33,336 nt of DNA, taken from NCBI GenBank assembly GCA_025769875.1, contig JAGFNK010000567.1:1-33336 (forward strand), in the 5' to 3' direction. Origin of the DNA: Russula earlei. Its lineage: Eukaryota; Basidiomycota; Agaricomycetes; Russulales; Russulaceae. Position 1 is the first letter of the stretch, and each line of letters opens with the position of its first letter. The position numbers and the translations under genes are program-made. Shown piece after piece: positions 9,413-18,454 of the stretch. The notes beneath the pieces are model-generated. The model was given only the letters and a program-made list of their open reading frames with translations. It was not told where the DNA came from and searched no databases.

Positions 9413-9937
9413 GCAAGATCACAGGCACAAGAAGCAATGAAGATCACTTCCCTAATGTGGAAGCGAAGAAGTAGTTTCCAACTTTATCAGAAAGGAGAAA
9501 GAGTATGGCTTGACAGCACCAACCCAAAAACAACACATCCTATAGTGAAACTACACCCAAAATGATATGGGCCTTTTGAAATCACAGAGGTAATCAGCCC
9601 TGTGATGTACAGATTGGATCTCCCTAGCTGCTGGAGGATCCATAACATGTTTCATGCGTCCTTATTGGCCCCTTACAAGGAAACCAAGGAGCATGGGGCC
9701 AATTACACCAATCCAGAAGCAGAATTGGTGGAGGGAGAAGAGGAATACAAAGTAGCAACAATTTTAGGTTCAAGATGAACTGGAAGGAGGAAACAACTGG
9801 AGTATCGAGTCTGGTGGGAAGGATCCTCCAGAGCCCATGACTCTTGAGAACCAGTAGAGAACATCAAAGCATCTAGATTAATAGAGGAATACCACAGAAA
9901 GAACCCCACTGCCATACAGGTTATAAAGATCCAGTGA
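9413..9937 (+). pseudogene. Gypsy integrase C-terminus with chromodomain
   Basis: One frame reads QKGERVWLDSTNPKTTHP, YGPFEIT, YRLDLP, IHNMFHASLLAPYKETKEHG and then a chromodomain (EEEYKVATIL, LEYRVWWEG, EPVENIKASRLIEEYHRKN; about 9733-9900). This is the standard tail of a chromovirus integrase, which binds modified histone H3 in related elements. In-frame TGA stops lie at 9563-9565 (expected Arg of KRYGPF), 9776-9778, 9845-9847 (expected Trp of W-E-P) and 9935-9937. The last separates pol from the next open region without changing frame. Confidence 0.88.
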
Positions 9938-12180
9938 AGGATGCCCTCTGTTTCCTCACCCCCACATCGTTGCTCACATATGTCTCAAACTCCTACTAAT
10001 GAAATCATTCCCCAATCCAACCTCTCTGGAACAGAGGGGCCACTCAAAATCACCACTCCTGACACTTCCCTCTTCACCTTCTTCCAAGGAATGGATGAAC
10101 ATGGCACTGGGGAAGGAGAAGTGGACATGCGTCCCCTTGAATTTGGACCCCCTGCTGACCAAGTCAATGCTCAGCCTGGGGACTGGGATGTGACATCCCC
10201 TACCAGCACTCTTGACCAGGTTGCCCACTCTGGAGAGCCTTGGGTATGATGGGACACTGACAGACACCACACAGGGATTGACATCCCTGATGGTGTAACT
10301 TGGGGCAACAAACCAGCCAGGTATGTGGCCTACGACATTGCCTTGGGAGAGCTGAGGGTAAGGGGGAAGAATGGAGAAGGCTGTGGAGACTATGGCAAGA
10401 TCCTCCAGGCTGCCCCTTGCTACAACCTCTATAACTATGGCCAAGATGAACATGACTTAGACTGCTTTGACACTGAGAAGCAGTTTGAAGGGCACTGGAG
10501 ACAGACCCTCTACTTGCTAGGTGACTATGGACTGCAGGCAGAGCTCTACCGTCTAGACCACCTCTACACCCAACAAGAAATGTTGGAAGCTAACTACAAG
10601 GTGCTCGAAGAAGAGGAGAAACAACTGCACTACAAGCTGGGTAAATATCTGGCAGAGGAGCAAGGAGTAGAGAGAGGCAGGGCCAAAGCCAAGGAGAGGA
10701 TGGCAGCAGCCAAAGTATGATCACATTGTTGGGAGTTCATTGAAGCAGGTTGTAGCCAGGGAGAAACCCCTCCAGGTGTATGGGCTGAAGAACTCCTCAC
10801 CAACTACCAGGCTGGACAGCCTATCCCCCCTCTTCCTGTCTTCATCCCTCAGCTGCCTTTGGCAGACATTGCCCAGGGGTATAACACCCCTATGTTAAGA
10901 TCTTGATAGATCTTATTACCAACTTTTAGTGAAAGAGTTGCCTGATATAGTTCAAGCACTAGACTTCGAATCCTTTGATATTATCTCAGGAAGAGTAGAT
11001 GTGAGAGATGAGAAGGGCCTCTTTCACTTAGAGCAATGACTTAATTTTTAGAAAGTTTTGACAAGGTAGTTATTTCTTGTAAAAGAGTAAGTCGAGCATA
11101 AGGCTCAACTGTTGGTACATCAGAGTATTTATACGATATCTCAATAACAGCTGATCTGATTCATATGAAACTTGGGGAGCACATAGCTGAGAACCAGTAG
11201 TATCCAAAACTGTAGAGCACAATTCAAGAGTGTCAGAGATGACTCACACATGAGCCATCCTTTCCTAGTATCTGTCATCAAACAGTAAGCAATGAGTAAT
11301 CAGACAGTCAGCAAGCCAGTAAGCAATCACTAAGAAAATCAAAGGGCAACAGTAAGCAGAGATGAGTAACCAAAGCATAGGTAAGCAAACAGACAAGAAT
11401 GCAAGTGAGTCCTAACACCCTACCTCAGAACCAGTACCAGCTAGCCCTGCACCTACAATGGTGCAAGGGTATTCAGAGGAGAAGATTAACATCCTCCAGA
11501 CCATGTCAAGCATGCACCTTCAAGGAGGGGTAGGATCCAAGGCATTGCCAAATCCTTCCCCCCAGAGCTCCATCTACTACCACTCCTATAGCAGCAGTGG
11601 AGAAGCATCCACTGTGACAGCTGAGTTCATTCTGGAACCTCAGCAACTGAACATGATAGAAGGGAAGAGGAAGAGGAACCAATGCAAGTACTGTGGTGAG
11701 GTAGGACATTTTAACAAGTACTGTCCACTGCCCCACCAGTATTGCCATGACCAACTAGCAGCAGACGCTGCCTCGCATTGCTTGGTACCTCCCTATCATT
11801 GTTCCTATACACCCATTAGATCATGCCCTTTCCACCAAGGATGGGAACTGGCACACTTGGAGAAGAAGAGGAAGTCCAACCAAGACAGGGAGGACATCAC
11901 TAACTCATGCCTCCCACAGGTAGCAAAAGGAGAAGGGTCCACAACCCTTCAGGAGCTTTTCACTACATCCCCTCTCTGCTCTGACACACCTCCAGTCAGG
12001 AGGTTACCCAGGGACTCTGATAGACTCCCACAGATCATGTCTCCTTCCGCTGTTTCTGAGGAGTCAGAGGTGATAGTAGCCTCAGCATTGGCTGCCTATG
12101 AGGCAGCAGAAGAAGGCCGATACACCTTCACCACATCGCCTCCTCCCCTTGATGATGATGGTGTCGACCCTGCCACTTGA
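9938..12180 (+). pseudogene. Unknown post-chromodomain region with CCHC knuckle, continuous with pol frame
   Basis: From the Met at 9941 a single frame runs to TGA 12178-12180 once the solo LTR (10893-11417) and one CCCTA copy are left out. The remainder is 1,710 nt, 570 codons, broken only by TGA at 10247-10249 and 10718-10720. The chromodomain frame reaches the same Met with only one TGA and one codon between, so this may be a C-terminal extension of Pol or a separate third ORF. Seen in order: an acidic/Pro-rich start, an aromatic segment (LYNYGQDEHDLDCFD), a charged helix likely to coil (LEANYKVLEEEEKQLHYKL, about 10587-10640), a CX2CX4HX4C knuckle CKYCGEVGHFNKYC (11683-11724), a Cys/His-rich stretch and an acidic tail. 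I do not recognise the family. Confidence 0.7.
10893..11417. mobile_element. Solo LTR (525 bp) inserted in the Gypsy 3' coding region
   Basis: The ends are TGTTA and TAACA, a 5-bp inverted terminal match with TG and CA borders. CCCTA flanks both sides (10888-10892 and 11418-11422). Taking out the LTR and one CCCTA restores an uninterrupted reading frame across the site, which independently supports the boundaries. No protein-coding signal is inside. It contains several AGTAAGCA-like repeats near its right end. It is unrelated by eye to the Copia LTR and to the 1.09-kb Gypsy LTR. Confidence 0.85.
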
Positions 12181-12213
12181 TTTTAGATCATTGGTGCATG
12201 GGACCACCAATCT

Positions 12214-12223
12214 GAAGGAGGGG
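12214..12223 (+). other. Gypsy polypurine tract
   Basis: GAAGGAGGGG stands directly before the TG of the 3' LTR and a short distance after the last stop codon of the element, as expected for the plus-strand primer. Confidence 0.75.
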
Positions 12224-13314
12224 TGATGTTACCAAGTGGTTTGGGGTCTGGAAGATGCCGGAACACCCAAACTATGGACTGCACTGTTTGCTTCACACAT
12301 GCATCAGATCTTGCCCATTTATGTTCCTTGATATTGCATTTGGAATGCATTTGTCATGAACCATTTTCCAGAGAGGGCCCTTGAAGGACCCTTCCTTATA
12401 GGAGGAAACCCAGCCTCTATGGTGTCACCCTGTTCACATGAGCAAAAAGGGTGAGTAGAGGTGTCCACAATATCACGCACACATTGTTGCGCAAGCAATT
12501 CTCAGCACAATCAACATACAGCAAGCCCCACTTAAAGGCAACCCTTCTAGCAATAAAGGACAGTATTAGGGCCTCCCTAGAGACCCTTTAGAATGACTCT
12601 AGGTGCTCTACAATAGGCACTAACCTAGTATCAAAGACCCTACAATGCGTTATTAGACCAACTCTAATAATTATAGAACGAACTATAACGCAATACTAAG
12701 GACCTTAATAGAAGTATTAGGGTCAACTCTAAGGACCCTAATAGAACTATATAAGGGCCTTATAGGATAACACTATTCCCTAACCAAACTACAAAGTCCT
12801 CAAATGACCGGCCCTAAACTAACTAACAGAAAATGAATCAGGTGCTTGCACGTGTACTAAAGCAGTGAACATGTGGACAGTGAAGGCTCTTACTCATCAA
12901 GAGAAGCCTTCTTACTCAGCAGCTTACTGAGCATGACTGAGCATGCTCAGTAAGCACACTCCGACTCCTTACTCATCACTCTATTGTGCTTGATAACAAG
13001 GTTATGACTTGTTCCCTATTTAGCAGTTCTCTTGTAGTATATAAGCGCTCAATAAAGTAGCGGACAGTCCTCAGACTGTCCATTTGTTTACAGCACTCTC
13101 CATCCCTGGGATACTCCTTTAAGGACCATCCCCTTGTGACTATCCTGGCCTCCTCTCTGCATGACTGCTTGACTCTCACAGTAACAGTACCTCTCTGGTA
13201 TTTGTTACTACTCTGGACTCTGCTTCTTGCCCACACCATCTTAGACGTCTATCGACTTGTCTTCGAGCTAATTCCTTGCTCTTGAACTGGATAGTTCAAC
13301 AGTGAGTCTTGACA
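12224..13314 (+). repeat. Gypsy 3' LTR, 1.09 kb
   Basis: It begins TGATGTTACCAAG and ends AGTCTTGACA. A promoter-like TATATAA (13038-13044) and AATAAA (13051-13056) lie in its last quarter, followed by a CT-rich stretch like U5. The end is set by comparison with the inverted copy at 15144, where homology stops within a base or two of the CA. No LTR matching it lies upstream in the window. Confidence 0.8.
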
Positions 13315-15143
13315 GCATTGATCATATCTTCTTAAAGATGTATTGAAGAAGCGATGAGTAGCATTGCTTCTGTCCCAGATGTTCCTGTACCACCACGTAC
13401 GTCACTTCCCTGATTGGGAAAGTACTTATGACACTGAGGTTGCTACTAGGGAAGCACTTAATGCTTCCAGCACTGAGATCATTTACACAGAAGCAACTAT
13501 TGCTTCTATGAGCCACCTTTTGCTTCTATAGCACCAACCAGTACTACAGTAGCACAAACCTTATCCCTGAGGGCTATATAAAGCCCCCAGTTCATAGCAG
13601 TTGAGCCTTAAGCTTGACTTAGTTTGCCAATCCTAAACAGTTGACTCCTACCCTGTCTGCAGAGCCCCTCTCATCTTGTTGCCACCATACTCCAGAAGGA
13701 TCTAACACTCCTTCCCCTCCATGAGTATTGCTTGCTTGACTCAAGCATATCTGCATTGGTAGGATGCATTCATAGACATGACCATTGATCTTATTTAAGG
13801 CACTTTGGAGCCTTAACAAAAGGCTGGAGGCCAGTGTAGTGAGGGGGCTTTAAACAAGGCAGTTGTTGAAGAGTACCTTGAAGACAAGGAGGGGACTTTA
13901 GACAAAGCGGTGTAGCAAGTCTGGGGACATGCAAGTGAAATCATAAGGCTGACTGGTCCAAGGTAAGAGAGAGGAGAGGGGGAGAGAGTGGAGCAAGTGA
14001 TCTGCATGACTGGTGATGCTTCTTGTTTTTCACAGACAGAGAGGAGTGGGTTGCAAAGAGGGGTCCTATTCTAAGTCTACTGGAACTGAGCAGCTAAGCG
14101 GTTTATATACAGGAGAGAAGGTACTAGAGATGAGAGGCATGAAAGAAAGAGAGGTATCAAAGGGAATTGAGACTGGGCAAGGTGGTCAAGGCTATAATGA
14201 AAGACTTGGGATGCGAACACATCTAGTGTGCAGAGGCGTGGCATGCGCATGATTGGTGGCAAGGGCTGGGCAATGCAATTGAGGTCTTGATGTTGCATGT
14301 GAGGTGGCTTGTGGTGTGTGGTGTGTGGTCAGTGGATGGCCTGGAACAAGAGGGAGGTGGCAAGGGATGAAAGGGAGCTGAGGTGTCAGTCTCATGTCAT
14401 GTCAGTGTCATGTTTTTGCATGTGATTTCAAGGCCAGCCATAATCTTGCTTACAGCAGTCGCTGAGGAGTACTTTGGAAGGAGAGTATCACAAATGGACA
14501 GTCTGACAACTGCCATGCTACATTGGGGCTTATATACAGTGTACATGGTCAATTACAAAGAACAGGAACCATTCTAGACTCTTTGGTACCATCCAATAGG
14601 ACTGTAGAGGCATAAACTTGCTTGTGTCAGGTTTAGGGCTTACTGAGCATATTACTGATCATTGTGGAGCAATGACATCATTATGATGTCACTGTGGAGT
14701 GCTTGGTGAGTAGATGAGGTCAGAGTGGAGTCACTCAGTCAGCCATGATGTCATTGGAGTTGAATGACATCATATGAGTTATGCAACAAGTTGTAGGAGT
14801 TCATACCACTGTTTCAGGTTCTTGGTGATTGAGTGGCCATGTGGCTGCCACGCAATGATTACCTGATTAGGAAATGGGTGCCTAGTCGTGTCATAGTGCC
14901 TTTGCAACAGTGATATCTTGTACTGCAGGAAGAGTAGCCCAAGAAACAGAAGTGGATTGGCGATGCAAAGTGAGAGAGGTCTTTCTTGAGTGAAACAGGA
15001 TAATATATGGCCAGGACTTGGCCTTGGTTCATAACAACTTCCACCACACAATCCAAATGCAATGAACACCAGTGCTGGCACCACATGCAAGGCTATTACT
15101 GAAGCTGACAAGGAGAAACATTGCACCAAAGGCAGATGCTTCC
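13315..15143. other. Block of LTR-like and unclassified repeats, no gene
   Basis: The sequence is CpG-poor like the neighbouring retroelements and has no credible coding frame. A plus-oriented promoter-like GGCTATATAAAGCCCC lies near 13572. A minus-oriented one lies near 14530, and beside it AGACTGTCCATTTGT and following bases (minus strand, about 14490-14515) match the U5 part of the 1.09-kb LTR. This suggests a third, diverged LTR of the same superfamily. TGACATCAT-type motifs recur around 14665-14790. I cannot set element borders. Confidence 0.5.
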
Positions 15144-15980
15144 TGTCAAGACTCACTGTTGAACTATCCAGTTCAAGAGCAAGGGATAAGCTCAAAGACA
15201 AGTCAATAGATGTCCAAGATGGCGTGGGCAAGAAGTAATGTCCAGAGTAGTACCAAATACCAAAGAGGTATGGTTACTGGAAGCATTGAGCAATTACGCA
15301 GGGAAGAGGCCAGAATGATCACAAGGGGACAGTCCTTAAAGGAGTATCCCAGGGGTAGAGAGTGCCATAAACAAATGGACAGTCTGAGGACTGTCTGCTA
15401 CTTTATTGAGTGCTTATATACTACAAGAGAACTGCTAAATAGGGAACATACTATCCACATGCTTACTGTCCCAGTACACATGCTAAGCACCTGATTCATT
15501 TACTGTTTGTCAGTTTAGGGCCTGGTCATTTGAGGACTTGTAGTTTGGTTCAGGAAATAGAGTTGCTTATAAGGCCCCTTATATAGTTCTATTAGGGTCA
15601 TTAGAGTTGACCCTAATACTTATTAGGTCCTTAGTATTGCTTTGTAGTTCATTCTATAGTTATTAGAGTTAGTCTAATAACATGTTGTAGGGCTTTTAGT
15701 GTCTTGTTAGTGCCTCTTGTAGGACACTTAGAGTCATCCTAAGGGGGCCTTAGAGAGGCTATAATATAGTCCTTTATTGCTAAAGGGTTGCCACTAAGTG
15801 GGGCTTGCTGTATGTCAATTGTGCCAAGAATCACTCATGCGACAATGCATGCATGATATTGTGGACACCTCTACTCACCCCTTTTGCCTGTGTGAACAGG
15901 GTGGCACCATAGAGGCTGGGTTTCCTCTATTAAGGAAGGGTCCTTCAAGGGCCCTCTCCAGGAACTGGTTCATGACACTT
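15144..15980 (-). repeat. Inverted, truncated copy of the 1.09-kb Gypsy LTR
   Basis: Read on the minus strand this segment follows the LTR at 12224-13314 from about position 12350 of the window to its CA end, including the TATATAA box (15414-15420 here) and the conserved AGACTGTCCATTTGTTTA stretch. By eye, identity is high with several indels. About 125 bp of the LTR start is missing, and the broken edge abuts a different Gypsy fragment. Together with the first copy it forms a large inverted repeat. Confidence 0.85.
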
Positions 15981-15984
15981 CCAT

Positions 15985-16233
15985 TGTTTCAAACAAGACC
16001 ACCATGCTAGAGACTGTCCCACCAAACCAAAACAAGAAGCAACCTGTGCACATGCTGTGGACATGACCACCACCACATCTGAATCCTCCATTGTCAAAGT
16101 GATAGAAGAAAGTGCAACCATCAAAGTCATGAACACCACTAAGGCCCTCTCAAAAGAAGAAAGAGAGGAATTCATTAGAATGTCAATCAGAGAGAACAAA
16201 GAGGATGAGGAAAAGGGTTTTTCAGAAGCCTGA
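15985..16233 (+). pseudogene. Second Gypsy family: gag C-terminal remnant
   Basis: TGT at 15985 starts a shortened zinc knuckle, CFKQDHHARDCPTK, in which the second Cys and part of the loop are gone. It is followed by a Thr/Ser and charged tail with SKEEREEFI. It leads straight into the protease of the same element. Confidence 0.6.
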
Positions 16234-16238
16234 GTGCA

Positions 16239-17105
16239 ATGGCAATTGCTCAGGCTCTTGGTCTCACCAATGTATATAAATCTATCAGAAAGTCAATGCA
16301 GGTCAAATTGACATTATATACTGAAATCACAAAAGCTGAAAAAACTGCACTAGTCAACAGTGGAGCAACAGAGTGCTTTATCTCTCCAAAAATGGTCAAA
16401 GACCTCCAATTGAAGACTCAGAAATCATTAACACCTAGGATTGTCAAAAATGTTGATAATACCCCCAATTGTCTGGGAAAGATCACCCAAGCCACAGACT
16501 TAAAACTAAAATTGTTGGGACATGAAAACAAATACCAATTTCTCATAGCAGATATTGGACAGGATGAACTAATCCTTGGATACCCATTTCTCAAGTCTAC
16601 AAATCCCAAAATAAACTGGTCAAAAGGGACACTGGCAGGGAAAATAACTCTTCTAGGACAACAAAAGACACCAGAGTGGATAAAAACCTTCACTGACTGG
16701 GAAGGAGATGAGCTTTGGATGCTAACTCAAATATGAAAAACAACCATAGCTCAACAATTAGCCAAATCCCAAATGGAAACAAAACAAAAACCTGGCAAGA
16801 GATGGTCCCCCTACAGTATCACAAATATGGTCAAGTCTTCATGGAGCAAGAGTCAGAAAGATTCCCTGGACTGAGAAAATGGGACCATGCTATCAACCTC
16901 AAACCAGACACACCTACCATGATCAACTGCAGAGTATATCCACTACCACCCAAAGAAAAAGAAGAACAAGGGAAATTCCTTGAGCAAAATCTACACTTAA
17001 AACAAATCAGAAGATTGAATTCACAATACACCTGTGGCTATCTAGGAGTGCTGGAGCACCAATTTGCTTGCCACTGATCTTTCCAATCAAGGATAAATCC
17101 AAGGT
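16239..17105 (+). pseudogene. Second Gypsy family: protease and RT start, truncated
   Basis: The protease frame (16239-16736) carries ALVNSGATECFISPK, so the catalytic Asp of DSG is Asn (AAC 16356-16358), then VKNVDNTPN and a DELILGYPFL segment typical of retropepsins. The RT beginning follows in another frame (16715-17077): YHKYGQVF, ESERFPGL, WDHAINLKP, INCRVYPLPPKEKEE and QIRRLNSQY. It breaks off before the RT core near 17105, where base composition returns to the CpG-containing host type. The residues differ from the first Gypsy throughout, so this is another family. Confidence 0.8.
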
Positions 17106-17459
17106 TATTGGGGGTGGTGAAGCCATTCACCGAATACGATGCGAACATTCTGCTGGAGGCACAGACTTGAACACCGCCGTTCTTGAAGGGATCATCAGCC
17201 GGTCACACGGTTTAATAGGCAAGGCACATTATCTTTACGTAACTACGATCAGACACACCCACGACTGGCATTCCCGCTGCGGTTCATGGGACTGAAAGTA
17301 GACATGGAGATAGAGGCATGAAGGGAGCCAAGATCAGCAGAACATTATAGGGTATAGCAAAAGGAAGGGAGACAGCGGGACTGGAAGAGGACTCGGGATG
17401 CGTCAAGGCTCTAGAAAATCACTCGGGTTGAAACAGATGACGCAACAGAACATTTCTGC
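17106..17459. other. Gypsy/host boundary and probable ARF6 3' region
   Basis: I see no gene in this stretch. CpG content rises sharply at about 17105, which marks the end of the retroelement block. The part nearest 17459 probably contains the 3' untranslated region of the minus-strand ARF gene. Confidence 0.45.
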
Positions 17460-18314
17460 TCACTCACGTTTTTTAACATTTTGCGACAGCCATTGCAGAC
17501 CTTCGAACAAGCCTTCCCCTGTGGTGGCACAACTGACAAGACACGAAGGGTCAACTGATATATGACACGTAGCATGTTTCCATCCTTACCTCGGGTGAAC
17601 ATACCATGAACGGTCACGCATCCGATGAAGGCCCATCTTCTCGGTAACTTCGGCAGGGGACATGGCTTGAAATCGAAACAGATGTTAGGGTCTTGGCTGG
17701 GGGAGGTAGGGGAGGGGGACATGACAGCAACGCACCTCCTGGTAAATCCTGCTTGTTTGCAAACACAAGCAATAAGCAGTCTTTCATCTCCCGATCGCTG
17801 AGGATGCGGTGTAACTCCTGCTTCGCCTCGTCTATCCTCTCCCTGTCCTGGCTGTCCACGACGAACACAAGGCCCTGAGTACCTGTGTAGTAATGTCTCC
17901 ACAGAGGCCGGATTTTATCCTGCCCTCCTACGTCCCATACATTGAACTTGACATTCTTATATGTGACAGTCTCCACGTTGAAGCCGACTACGGTGATGTG
18001 TTGAAGAGAGTTGATGGACTGGGGAGTGGTCATAGGCGAGGCGTACCTGTCGGAATGGTAGTAACCGATTGGTTCAGTTTGAGCTTGTATAAGATCGCTG
18101 TTGGGCTTCTATGAACATTATCGTCGCAAGGGTCGACAACGAGTCCTTACTTGTCTTTCCTGCGGCATCCAAACCCAACATCAGCAACCTCATCTCCTTG
18201 TTGCCAAAGAGGCGACCTGGAACCGCCGCGGGGATGGGATCGAAGTGAGATGGATGGGATTTAGCCGAATGCAAGTGGAGACGCACCGAGGGCTTTGGAG
18301 AGGTTTGCACCCAT
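17460..18314 (-). CDS. arf6: ARF-family small GTPase, ARF6 type
   Basis: Six exons on the minus strand: 18314-18287, 18216-18151, 18097-18047, 17987-17736, 17665-17590, 17532-17460. All introns are GT-AG, and the total is 181 codons plus stop, the exact usual ARF length. Seen: N-terminal [10 protein letters not shown] with Gly2 and Ser6 for myristoylation, P-loop GLDAAGKT (24-31), switch-I Thr48, DVGGQ (67-71), NKQD (126-129) and CAT (159-161). The stretch [30 protein letters not shown] favours ARF6 over ARF1. ARF6-type GTPases act at the plasma membrane in endocytosis, polarity and actin control (family knowledge). The start codon lies 141 bp from the stop of the LRR gene upstream. The frame is intact throughout. 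Confidence 0.96.
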
Positions 18315-18454
18315 TGATTGAAATGATAACGAGCGACGAGGAATGTGTATGGCGGTTGTGAGTGTGGTCGACCTTGGAGCAGCACGAGGGCTCGCCTGGC
18401 CCGAGTGAGAAAACGAATATGGAGGACCCCGGGGACCTGACATTCAAAAAATAA

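Larger units (their letters stand above)
940..13314 (+). mobile_element. Ty3/Gypsy chromovirus, 5'-truncated and decayed, with two nested insertions
   Basis: Domains run in Gypsy order: gag CCHC knuckle, aspartic protease, RT, RNase H, H2C2/DDE integrase and chromodomain. An unusually long extra coding region follows, then the polypurine tract GAAGGAGGGG (12214-12223) and a 3' LTR (12224-13314). The start is approximate, because gag is truncated and no matching 5' LTR is in the window. Without the nested Copia (4509-9407 plus one 5-bp duplication) and solo LTR (10893-11417 plus one 5-bp duplication) the element is about 6.9 kb. Several frameshifts and many TGA stops show it is dead. Chromoviruses with chromodomain integrases are common in fungi and tend to target heterochromatin (family knowledge). 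Confidence 0.85.

Noticed and set aside
12224..13314. Pairing the 3' LTR with the inverted copy at 15144 as one element
   Set aside because: They are in opposite orientation, the second is truncated, and the flanking bases (GCATT and GGAAG beyond the CA ends) do not match.
14779..15231. 150-codon minus-strand frame between the LTRs
   Set aside because: It overlaps the end of the inverted LTR and repeats the composition of the block. No domain is visible.
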